A DNA stretch of 64,000 bases from Opitutaceae bacterium (lineage in GTDB: Bacteria > Verrucomicrobiota > Verrucomicrobiia > Opitutales > Opitutaceae): NCBI GenBank assembly GCA_016711225.1, contig JADJTK010000027.1:1-64000 (forward strand), in the 5' to 3' direction. Position numbers and translations under genes: made by a program. This document shows positions 1 through 10,082 of the stretch, one piece after another (the stretch's first letter is position 1; each line of letters begins with the position of its first letter). Below the pieces are notes generated by a model. It did no database searches. It was given only the letters and a program-made list of their open reading frames with translations, and was not told the origin of the DNA.

Positions 1-3000
1 GTGCCGGTCATGGTCCGCGCCAAGCCCGGCCGCTCGTGTTTGGCCAACCGCTTGGCCGCGCTGAAGGCGATCGAGGCCCCGAGGCTCAGCCAGATGTCGT
101 ATTCGTAGGTCCAGAAGCTGAAATGCAGGAACAGCAGCCGCCGCAGGAGTATCCACGCCCCGGCGAGGCTGAGCACGCTCAACGCATACGGCACCACGCC
201 GTCGCGCCACTGTCCCTCGCGAAACCACGCCGCGCACCCCACGCCCCAGACAAACGCCAACGCCAGCATCATCCCCAGTGAACCGTGGCGCGCATACGGG
301 TGCAGGAAGGTCAGCAGCCCGAGTCCGGCGAAGGCGACCCCCAAGAGCGTGCGCGCCACCATTTCCTCGTTACTCCGGCAAAACGCGAGGAACTCGTGGG
401 CCAGCCGCCGCGGAGTGATCGGCAGCTCCACTCCGGCCGTGAGCCGCGCGAGCACACCCGCCCCCAGGAGCGCCGCTCCCGGCCAGCAACGGCCGGAAGC
501 CGTCGGACTCGTCTCCGGTCAGCCAACGCGTCCCGAAATAGGCCAGCCACGGCGCCGCGCCCAACAGCAACGCCGCGATCCCTCGGGCCGCCGGTGCCTC
601 GTCGCCGAGCGGAGTCGCAAGCGCCGCCACCAGCATGGCCGCAAAAATGAGCAAGCCTCCGCCGGTCTCCGGGCCGTGATAGAACAGATGCCCGGTGCCG
701 AGCACCGCCAGCGCGACCGCCACCGTCCCCATCGTGCGGACATCCACTCGGCCCTTGAGCTGACTCCACCCCAGCACCGCACCCAGCCACGGCCCCAACA
801 GGAACCACACGACCACCTTGGCGGGGATGAGCCCCGGGGCGTTCGCTGGAAGCAAGAAGTCGAAATGCAGGGCGAGGAAGAGCTCGAGCCCTGCCAGCCC
901 CCAGTACGCCCGCGCCCATGGGGCGCCGATCAGAGCCTGGTGGATGAGCACGCTCGCCAGCGCCGCCAGCAGCGGTGTCGTTTCCAGACTGTGAGCACTG
1001 AAGTCCTGCACCAGTCCGGACAGGACGGCAACATGCACCGCCACCGTCAGGAAAAGCCCCCACAGCCGCCGGTGCGCATGCCACTCCTCTGCCCCAATAC
1101 CGCCGATGTGCTGGATCAGGCTGCGCACCGGCGATTGTTGGAAGCTCAGCAGGATGAGCAGGTGCGCTGCGCCCACGGCCGTCCACGCTCCCGCCATCGG
1201 GAAATCGAAGGGCGAGAGGCCCGGCAGCCAGGCGACGTTGAAATAGAATCCGACCATCAGCGCCAGCCCCCCGGTCAGCGCCGCCCACGGTGCGCCGCCC
1301 AGCCCGCGCAGCCGGATCAGGATCAGGCCCATCGCGACCACCGCGGCCGCGCCGATGTGATAGTGGTCCAGCCCGAGCGGTTCGTTCGGGAAGAGCAGCA
1401 TCTGGAACGGCAGACGGAAGACGTAGAACGCCAGGATGAGCGTGGCGAACCCCGTCGCGCTGGCGCGGAACCGCGCCCCGGTAAAGCTCCGCTCTTCGGC
1501 CCGCCCCGCGCTGGCGAGGAACCATTCCGCCGCGCACCAGCAGGCAGCCGCCGGCAACGCCAGCGCGTAGAGCGCCGCCTGCGGGGTCCGCAGTTGCGGG
1601 ATCGACAGGGCGCCGCACCAGAGCGTCAGCCCGAGCGCCACGTGCCAGAGCGACTCCAACCACACCCCTTCGTTCGTCCGCAGGTTCTCCTGACGCCGCG
1701 CGGCCAGCCGGAAATAGACCCCGGCGCCCAGCGCCAGTAGCCCCGATACGACAAAACGCACGACGGGGATCTGCTCCAAGTCCGGGTTCACCAGATAATT
1801 CACGCCCAGCAGCGCCAAGGTCAGCCCGGCCAGCGCCACGCAGCCGCCATGCAACCACCGCCCTGCCACCCCAAACAGCGGGAGCCGCTCCTGCTCTCGC
1901 ACCAACCACCACCGCACTGTGGCCAACTCCGCCACGGTCAAGACCGCAGCGATCGCCCCGATATGGAGCGGCGTCAATTGGGCATCGAGCAGATCGCGCC
2001 CCCAGAGCACGGAGACCGCGAACAGATTCGCCACCGGCAGCAGGCACGCCGCGCCCATCCACAGCACGAACTCACGCCAATACCAGCCGGCCAGGGCGAA
2101 CGCGGCCACCGCGGCGAACGGCGCGAAGATCTGCACCCAACAGCCGTCGAGCGTCTGTCCGGTCGCCGATGAGACGATCTGGGCGGTGGCGGCACCGACG
2201 GCCACCACCAACGCCGGCAACACGAACCACGGTGCCTGCGGCAGGACCGCCACGCCGGGAATCTGCGGCGTCGCGCCCCGCAGCAGCCGTGGCCAGCGCG
2301 CCAGCAACTCACGTCCAAGGAACGGCACTGCGCACAGCGCCAGCGCCACCTCCGCCAACCGCCACGGCCGCAAAAGCTCGTCTCCGCCACACGGCAACAA
2401 GCACAACAAATAGGCGAGCACCGCCACCGGCAGTGCGAAGCCCGCGCAGGCCTGGGCGCGCGCCGCCAACAACATGGCGGCAATCACCAACAGGAGCTCC
2501 GGCCGCGTCCAAGCGAAGTCGAAGCCGACACCGGCCACCGGTTTGAACAACATCAAGGCCGCCACCGCCAAGATCGTCGCCAGTACCGTCGCACCGGCGA
2601 CAAACGGCGCGCGCACCGGGGTCAGGAAGACCCGCGCCCGGCTCCAAAACTCCAACGCGACATCCGCCGCCAACACCACGACCAGGAACACCGGGAGATA
2701 CCCGGGCGTGACCGGCAAATTGCGCCAATAGCACAACCACGAGACGACCAGCGCGCACAGCACCGAGCCGAAGAGGCGTGGCGATCCCCGTAGTCCGTGC
2801 CAGAAGAGCTGCCCACCAACGAAGAGCGCGAGCCATTGCAGCGCCACCCGGTGATCGGCCACCGGAAGCTGGATCCCGAGGGCGAGCACGCCGCCGACCA
2901 CCGCGCTGCCATAGGCGAGCAACCCGAGACGCGGGCGGAACAGGAACGCTCCGGCCCACTCCAGCCTCCGCGCGGCCTCGTATTCTGCCGCCAGCAGCGC

Positions 3001-6000
3001 GGTGAGCGCGAAGCCGGTCCAAAGCAGCGGATACTGGATCATCTCCAACCCGCGGCAGCCGGCGGCGTCGCAGACCATCGTCACGCCGGCGCCCAGCAAC
3101 AGCCAGGAAAGGTGCCACAAGGCGCGCCCGGCCGGTAACCCTCGGAAAAACACACCCGCCGCATAGCTGGTCGCGGAGACCAGCAGGATCGAAACGACAA
3201 ACGGCGTCTGCAGCGGATGGGCCTGGCATTGGAGCACCAACGCCATCCCGGACAACCACGCCAATGCCGCGAGCGTCGGAGCAATGAAGACGGCGACCGG
3301 CCCACGGTCCCCCTCCTTTGCGGCCGCATCCCCCGCGCCCCGGACCGGCTGCGCACGGGAACGCAGCGCGAAACAAGCCAGCATCAGCGCGAGCGCGATC
3401 GCGGCGCTCGTCAACCCCGAGCCAACGTACAACCAGCCCGGCACCACACCCGCCGGAACCGGGAACAACGGCAGCAGCACGGCGAGCAGTCCGGAGGCCA
3501 TCAGTCCGGGCACCTGCGAGCGCGACTGCCACGCCGCCACCCCTAATGCGCTTGCCAACAGCACTCCGCCACCGAGTTCCGCCGCGGAGAGTTCGGGACG
3601 GCTCGCCAGCAACAGTCGCAGGACAAGCCCGAGCATGCCGGCACCACCAAAACAGGTGACAATAAACGCACCGCTCTCGCGCCACAGCGCGCCCGGAACC
3701 AGTCGTGCCACGCCCAACCAAGCGACAGCCAGCAGACCGAAGCCAAGCCCCAGCGTATTGCCGCCGAAGCGATACAGCGCCATGTCCGCACAGCCAAGGT
3801 ACGGCAGCGCGAGCCCGGCGCAGGCGGCCGCGATCGTGAGCCAGTCGCGACGCGCCTCCAGCGTGGCCCGCACCGCGAAGAAACCAGCGGTGACAAGCAG
3901 GACTAGGCCGGCCTGCCACGGCTCCGAACGCAGGTGGTACTGCGAAAGCACGGCCACAATCGAGGACAGCAGCAGGATCGGCGGCTGGATTTCGAGCGCG
4001 ACCTGACGCAGCCGCGTCTCGCCGTAGCGGCCGGCCAGTACGCGCACGGCCCCGGCCAGGAGCGCCAGCGAAAGCCCGAGCGCCGGCAGGAGATTGAGGT
4101 CGGCGTTCTTCGGAAAAGCGTCGAGCAGGCCGACCGCCGCACCGCCAAGCAGGCAAAGGGTGGCCCCGATCCAGTAATGCACCACCCCCGGGCGCCGCGG
4201 GGCCTGCACCAGCCAGATGGCGCCCGCCAACAGCAGGGCGACGATCCGCAGCCCTTCGTGGCCCGCGGCCATCAGGATGCCGAGCAACAGCGCGGCGTAC
4301 CCAAGAAACGATTCGCCGCCGTAGGCCGCGCCGTTGTTGCGTAGCTCGCCGGCCCGGCGCTCCCAGCGCAACAGCGTCGCTCCGATGAGGATCGCCGCCA
4401 AGGCGTAGTCGCGCGGGTGCGCATTGATCCCGAGATGGAAATGCCGCCACACGGCAACCTGCGCCGTGGTGGCCACCATGGTGATACCGAAGAACCAGGG
4501 CACGACCTTCGTCTCCAGCAACTCGCGGGTGAGCACCAGCCGCAGGAAACGATTCGACACCGCCAGCAGCAGCAGCACGGCCCCGGTGAGGGTGGCAGGC
4601 ACGAGCATGGCGCGGTGGCCCGCGGCGGCCTCGCGCACACCGGGCATGTCGCCGAGCACTGCCAGCAGATTCACCGCCAGCAGCGGCAGACCGAGCAGCA
4701 CGCGCAATTCGCCCCTCACCGCGCCGCACCAACGCCAGAGCCCGAACCCGGCCAGCGTCGCGTACAACGCGAGTGCCGGCAGCAACAGCCCGGCAGAACG
4801 CGTATCTTCTCCGGCCCGGCACAACACCATGAAGTTCACTGGCAACAGACAGACGGCGCCGCCGAGCAGAAAGGTCCCGGAGCCCACCAGATCCTCATGC
4901 TTGCGCGACAGACGCAGACCGAGCTCGGCCATGCCCCCGGTGAATCCGGCCAGCAGGACCGGCAGGAAGAGATAGCGTACGAACACGCTCTTGTCCCAGG
5001 TGAAATAGGCCAGCAGCGAAGCCCCCGCCACGACCATGAGCAGACCGGCCACGATGTACCAGTTCGCCGCGAGGAAGGGCCGGATATGCTCGTCCCAGAC
5101 GGACGGAGGCGGCGGCTCGGGCGGCGGCGGCGGCGGGGCAAGCGCGGCGACCACCGCGCGTGCGACCGGAACCTGGCGCACCGGCAACTCAGGCAGCTCC
5201 AGCAACGGCGCGCGCCGCGCCGGCGCCGGCCGCGGCAGAGGCGTCTCCGGCGGCAACGGGGGCGGCTCCAACGATGACTCCAACGGCAGCGGTGGCGGTT
5301 CCGCTTGTGCCCGGGGGGCGGCGGCCGCGGCCGCCGGGCCGCCCCCGAGCCGACGCACATCGGCCGGCGTCAGCACAATCTCCCAACGCCGAACAAAACC
5401 TGCCAAGTCCACGCTCCGCGTGGCGTTGGCCGCGATGGCGGAGCGCAGCGCCGACTCCAGCCCGGGGTCGACCGCACCGGGCTGCGCCCGCAGCCAAAGC
5501 AGGCGCAACTCGTCGCGATAATCATCCGCCAGTCGCGCCGCGGCCGCCCGCAACTGCACCGCTCCCGCCTCGGCGCACCGCAGCCAAGCCGTCCAGTCGG
5601 ACCAGTTGAGATAGCCGCCCCCCGAACGCAGCGCGAGGGCGTGCATCGCATAGGCCTGCACCGCCGGCGTGACACAGGCCTGCAAGAGATACGGAGCCGA
5701 AGAGGCATCCTGCCACGCAACGAGGCGCCGCAGCGCCTCGCCACCGGCCGGGCTCGACGGAGCGTCTGTGATACACTGGGCGAGCGCGGCCAACTCGGCG
5801 TCGCCCGCCGCCCGGGCGTCGACCCCGGCTGCGGCCGGGAGGGCCGTGCCCGCCGGCGGCGCGAACCCCGCCCAGAGCTCGGCCGCCGAGAAATAGCTCC
5901 AGCGCGGGACCTGCCGACGCAACTGCTCCTCCTGGTGGGCACAGGCCTCGTCCAAGGCACGGACCGGGCCGGCCAACTCCGGTGCCTTGGCCTGCAGATA

Positions 6001-6453
6001 CGCGCGGTCGCGCTCGAGTTGTGCCGCCTGCCGCAAAAGGTCGAGGAACCCCTCATCGTGGCGCCACCCGGCCGAAAGGTCCCGGGGCAGATGGGCAAGC
6101 GCTGGAACGACGCGCCAGTCGTAGTCGGGATTGCTGCGCAAGTTCCGCCCGGCGGCCACCGCCTCCCTCAGGATCCCGGCATGAATGCGCGGCAACAGGG
6201 TCCGCGCTTCCGGTTCACCGCTCTCCAGCAAGAGGGAGAGCAGCGCGTAGGGCGAGTGCTCGGCCTCCGTCCCCCGGGGCAGGAGACGCTGCATCAGCGG
6301 TTTCATCTCCGCGTACGAGAAGAGCTCCTCGTGGACGGTCTGCCGCGCCAGTTCAAGGGCGAGCGCCTGTCGCCCTGCCCCGGGAGGGGCGGACGGACCG
6401 GACACCGGAGGGCGATTCGCGTCGAACGAAGAGGCGTCGGAGGAGAGGGGCAT
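1..6453 (-). CDS. Giant polytopic membrane protein of unknown function (3' end off the window, one frameshift)
   Basis: The product begins with a soluble region of about 380 residues, then a proline-rich linker (about 385-460), then a very long series of hydrophobic helices, dozens in total, so it is an inner-membrane protein of more than 2000 residues. The frame that starts at 6453 stops at 370, but its last 35 or so residues (after 480) are Gly/Ala/Arg-rich and unlike the rest. The frame shifted by one base from about 478-480 instead stays open to base 1 and continues typical membrane sequence (for example LLGAGVLARLTAGVELPIT). One extra base in the short G run at 478-480 explains this. The architecture (soluble head, Pro-rich linker, many helices) resembles DUF2339-type membrane proteins, but I cannot confirm membership. 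No catalytic motif was recognised. Confidence 0.75.
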
Positions 6454-6937
6454 ACGCTAAGTCTCGAAGGAAGGGGACATCCGCCACGAAGAGCGAGGCG
6501 GCCCAAGGGCACGCCCGCCGGTTGCCGATCAGTAGTTGCGGGACAATCCCAGCAGCCGCTCGCTTCCGGCGCAAGACCTTGCGCCGGGTCCAGCCCACTG
6601 CGATGGCGGCGGCCGTGCGTGCGGCGACCACGGGCCACCCGCGACGTCCCCTTTTGCTACGCACCGCGGCAGCGCATTGGCTACGCGGCACCATCGAGCA
6701 CTGGGTCAATAGGCTGATCGGCGCCGCCCACCGTGGTTCACCGGAAAGAGCGAATCGGCGAGCCAGGCTGACACCCGCAAAGGTCGAGAACAGGGGCAGA
6801 CCGGCCCCTCTCCTAGGGCCTCTGCGGTGGCACCCTACGCCGCCGCGCCCGTCCCCTTCTGCCCGCCACAGGCGCCAACGCTGGCGCCCGTGACGACGCC
6901 GCCGAACCACAGACGGTGCGACGGCCGTGTCTTAAAT
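6454..6937. other. Non-coding gap between the membrane protein and the Ig-repeat protein genes
   Basis: This 484-bp gap lies between two minus-strand genes. It should hold the promoter of the membrane protein gene and the 3' end of the Ig-protein transcript. I see no convincing gene in it. A strong GGCGCC/GGCGCC hairpin sits at its right end, just after the Ig-protein stop. Confidence 0.5.
6871..6888 (-). terminator. Hairpin after the Ig-repeat protein gene
   Basis: GGCGCC, six loop bases, GGCGCC form a perfect stem about 50 bases past the stop codon. An imperfect second stem lies nearer the stop. There is no clear T tract, so a role in termination or RNA stability is inferred. A similar GGGCGCC stem follows the xylanase gene. 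Confidence 0.4.
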
Positions 6938-9688
6938 TCAGGGATTAACCACGAGGGCCGACGTCACATCGGCGTCCGCATCATCAACCAGTCGGCCTTG
7001 GATCGCGCGCGCCGGCGCCGCCCGACCGCAGGAGTCCTGGCCGGCCCCCATCTGCACCTGCGCAAGCCCGCCCACCAAGATGCCGTCACCGCTAGGCTGC
7101 GCGAGCGCGCTCCCCGCGATTCTCACGACCACCGTCCCGCCGGTCCCGAAATAGAGATACGGAAAGGCTGCCCCGTCGGCCGTAATCGAGTGCACCACCC
7201 CCAGCCCGCCCACCGCAGTGACACTCGGCGCATAAATGCCGGTGAGGCCGGCTGTAGCGGCGTACGCCACGTTGCCTTGGTGAATACCGCCGAGCTTCCC
7301 GTCTGTGGAAACGATCCCCGCCGCAGCCACGTCCGCCCAGCCCGCGTAGGCCACATCGGGACGGGTCACGCCGGGGTTGGTGGCCGTTCCCACCGAGTAG
7401 ATCGTGAAGTGGGTCGTGGCGTCGGCCCCGGAAAGGATGACCGTCGCCTTGCCCTTCATATACTGGATCCCAGGCTGATTGTAGAGGGCCGGGGCCAGCG
7501 GCCCGCTGGCCCGGGCCAGGACCACGGTAATTGCGCCTGCACCCGACAGCTCCACCTGGACGATGCTCTCGTTCTCATCAAGGTAGGACAGTCGGGCCAC
7601 TTGGCCGGCGTCCGCCGTGATAGTCCCGGCCGCCCCGGTCAGCAGAAACTGGTCGCAGATGACGCCGTTGGCGTGCTGCAGGTCCTGCCACTCGGCCCGG
7701 GTGGCGACTTGGCCGGCCGTGCGCGCGCCAGCGGCGGGAACCACGCCCACCACGACTGGCGCCGAGAGGGTCTCGCCGCTGGCGCCCGTGGCTGTGACGT
7801 CGTAAATGCCAGCGTCGGTCGGTTCGAGGTTGGCGAAGGTGAGCGTCGCGGCAGTGGCTCCGGCGACGGTCGCCCCTCCCTTGAACCATTGGTAGCTCCA
7901 GGCCCCGGTAGCTTCCACGCCAACCGCGCCCGTTTGCCCAACGACACCACCAAGGGATTGCGGCTGATTCACGATCACCGGAGGCACGGGCGAACCAACC
8001 GTCAACGTCGCGGTGTGGCTGGTCGTAGTGCCGTAGGCATTGGTGACGACGCAGGCGAAGGTATATCCATTGTGATACGCAGCCAGGGTAAACGGGCCGA
8101 AGCGGGGCGCGGTGTGCCCCGCGGCGATGGCGCCGTTGAGATACCACTGGTAGGTCGGAGCAGGCTCCCCGGTGGCGGCGACGGTGAAATCGGCGATGGT
8201 GCCGATATCGCCCAACAAATCGGCGGGTTGCGTGGTAACGACGGGCGCGGCCGGAATCCAAACAGTAAGCGTAGCGGTGCGACTGGCCGTGGCTCCCGCG
8301 CTGTTGGTGGCCACACAGTGGAAGGTGGCCCCGTTGTGGTAGCCCTCGGTGACAAACGCGGGGAAACGGGGGCCGGTCAGACCGGCCACGGCCTGCCCGT
8401 TCAGATACCACTGGTAGGTCGGAGCCGGGATGCCCAGGGCGAAGACCTCGAACCCCACCGAGGTACCTACCATAACCGTGATGTCATTGGGCTGGGTGTG
8501 AATGACCGGCTGGTTGCCAATGGTCAGAGCGGCAGCCGCACTGGTGACCGAACCAACGACGTTGGTGACCACGACGCGATAGATGCCAGCGTCCCCAGTT
8601 TGCACATTGCTCAACGACAAGGAGGCCTGCGTGGCCCCAGGGATGGGGGCATCGCCCTTTTTCCACTGGAAGGTCGGAGCCGGTGTGCCCGTGGCGGTGA
8701 CTGTGAAGGTCGCCTCACCGCCGACACCGACGGACTGCGGCACGGGCTGCTCCACGATTGCGGGCGGCTCATTGACGGTGAGCACCGCCGCATCACTGGT
8801 GACTGAGCCGGTCCGATTGGTGACCACCACGCGATAGGTACCGGTGGCATCGAGCTGCAGATTGGCCAAGGCGAGCGAGAAGGTGGTGGCGCCCGGAATT
8901 TCCACCCCATCCTTCTGCCATTGATAGGTCAGTGCCGGGGTGCCGCCAACGGCGGTGACGTAGATCGTCACGCTTGCTCCAACAATGGCGGTCTGCGTCA
9001 TCGGCTGGCCGGTGATGGTGGGCAGGGGCGGGGCGGCATTGACGGTGAGCACAGCGGCGTTGCTGGTGGCCGATCCGGACGGATTGGTGGCGATCACCCG
9101 ATAGCTGCCGGCCGCCAGGGCTTGGACATTGGGGAGGCTGAGCGTCGGCAGGGTCGCACCCGCGATATCGACCAAATCCTTCTGCCAGCGATAGGTGGGT
9201 GTTGGCGTACCGGCGACAGTGACCGTGAACACCGCCGTGCTCCCGGCGAGCACCGCCAGGGGCTGGGGATGCGTGGTGAACACCGGGGCCGAGGCCTCGG
9301 AACTCACTGCCAAGGAGACATTAGAACTGGTAACGGTGCCGATGGAATTGGACACGCGCACCCGATAAAAACCCACCGCCGCCCCCTGGGCGTTGGGGAT
9401 GGTAAGAGTCGCCTCGTTCGCCCCGGGAATGTCGACATAATTCCGCTGCCACTGATAGGTCGGATCTGGGGAGCCAGTGGCGGTAACGGAGAAGACCACC
9501 GTGGTGCCGACAAGAACCGACTGCGCCGTCGGAGGCACGGTGATGACCGGAGCTGAAGTGGCGGCGGTGAGAACCACGGCATCGATTGCTGGTGTGTCGA
9601 GCTCCAGCGGGGGGCTCGCCAGCGCATCCGCCACAGTCACGGCCAACACGAACAGGGCGGCGAACACGGAGGAGAAGGGAAGTTTCAT
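6938..9688 (-). CDS. Secreted seven-Ig-domain surface protein with the shared C-terminal cassette
   Basis: The 916-residue product starts with a clear signal peptide (MKLPFSSVFAALFVLAVTVA, cut near ALA-SPP). It then has seven tandem Ig-like domains of 80-90 residues, each with the pattern QP..VxVGxxxxFxVxAxGxPxPxYQWxKxG, then (D/A)AGxYRVVxTNxxGxxxS. Residues 651-916 are the C-terminal cassette shared with three other proteins in this window, including the single conserved Cys in DSCGR. There is no enzymatic domain, so it is probably a structural or adhesive cell-surface or extracellular protein. It lies in the same orientation as the metallopeptidase and xylanase genes, but wide gaps suggest separate transcription. 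The exact role is unknown. Confidence 0.85.
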   Translation of the reverse strand: MKLPFSSVFAALFVLAVTVADALASPPLELDTPAIDAVVLTAATSAPVITVPPTAQSVLVGTTVVFSVTATGSPDPTYQWQRNYVDIPGANEATLTIPNAQGAAVGFYRVRVSNSIGTVTSSNVSLAVSSEASAPVFTTHPQPLAVLAGSTAVFTVTVAGTPTPTYRWQKDLVDIAGATLPTLSLPNVQALAAGSYRVIATNPSGSATSNAAVLTVNAAPPLPTITGQPMTQTAIVGASVTIYVTAVGGTPALTYQWQKDGVEIPGATTFSLALANLQLDATGTYRVVVTNRTGSVTSDAAVLTVNEPPAIVEQPVPQSVGVGGEATFTVTATGTPAPTFQWKKGDAPIPGATQASLSLSNVQTGDAGIYRVVVTNVVGSVTSAAAALTIGNQPVIHTQPNDITVMVGTSVGFEVFALGIPAPTYQWYLNGQAVAGLTGPRFPAFVTEGYHNGATFHCVATNSAGATASRTATLTVWIPAAPVVTTQPADLLGDIGTIADFTVAATGEPAPTYQWYLNGAIAAGHTAPRFGPFTLAAYHNGYTFACVVTNAYGTTTSHTATLTVGSPVPPVIVNQPQSLGGVVGQTGAVGVEATGAWSYQWFKGGATVAGATAATLTFANLEPTDAGIYDVTATGASGETLSAPVVVGVVPAAGARTAGQVATRAEWQDLQHANGVICDQFLLTGAAGTITADAGQVARLSYLDENESIVQVELSGAGAITVVLARASGPLAPALYNQPGIQYMKGKATVILSGADATTHFTIYSVGTATNPGVTRPDVAYAGWADVAAAGIVSTDGKLGGIHQGNVAYAATAGLTGIYAPSVTAVGGLGVVHSITADGAAFPYLYFGTGGTVVVRIAGSALAQPSGDGILVGGLAQVQMGAGQDSCGRAAPARAIQGRLVDDADADVTSALVVNP
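6941..7738 (-). repeat. C-terminal cassette copy 1 (266 codons)
   Basis: This segment encodes the module that runs from PAAGxRTAGxVATRAEW to the C-terminal ALVVNP. Landmarks are YLDExxSIVQVE, MKGKAT, ADATTHFTIYSVGTATNPGV, GGIHQGN and QMGAGQDSCGR. It recurs at 10086-10883, 15521-16318 and 23190-23987. DNA identity to the xylanase copy is very high over parts: around 7373-7470 and 15953-16050 I count about four differences in roughly 97 bases. Confidence 0.9.
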
Positions 9689-10082
9689 GGAGATCGGGAT
9701 CGAACGAGCTTGTGGGATATCCGGTGCGACGTCGAGGAAAGCCGCGAATGGCGCCGGCCGGTTCAGTCCGTTACCCTTGGTCGCACGGCGTCGAATTCGA
9801 TCTCGACGACCGCACCGCGGCGCCCGAAAAGCCCCAGCGAGCAGGGCGCCACACTACCCGCCACCGCCACGCACGGAAGCCAAAACCCCGACCGCCAACT
9901 CTCGAACGCCGTTTTTACTGAGAGTCGCGCCCCCCGGCCAGCGTCTCCCCACGACCGCCCTCGCCCATCGCGGAGGGCCTGCGCCGGCCCGCCTCAGCCT
10001 TTCTCCGCCTCCAACCACGGGCGCCACCTGCGGGACCCATGGCTAGGCCGTCGAGCGGAAACCGCCCCAGCACGGCCTCATT
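9689..10082. other. Non-coding gap upstream of the Ig-repeat protein gene
   Basis: This gap of 394 bp lies between the metallopeptidase stop and the Ig-protein start. It presumably holds the Ig-protein promoter, but I see no convincing -35/-10 pair, no gene and no RNA. Confidence 0.4.

Noticed and set aside
349..1740. Long plus-strand open frame opposite the giant membrane protein
   Set aside because: Arg/Gln/Pro-rich composition typical of the shadow of a GC-rich gene; the minus-strand frame has clear membrane-helix sequence.
2309..4822. 837-codon minus-strand open frame in a second frame of the giant membrane protein
   Set aside because: Overlaps the main frame, is Arg/Gly-rich and lacks the regular hydrophobic helices.
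6827..8806. Long plus-strand open frame opposite the Ig-repeat protein
   Set aside because: Its repeat pattern merely mirrors the Ig repeats of the minus strand; no recognisable domain or signal.
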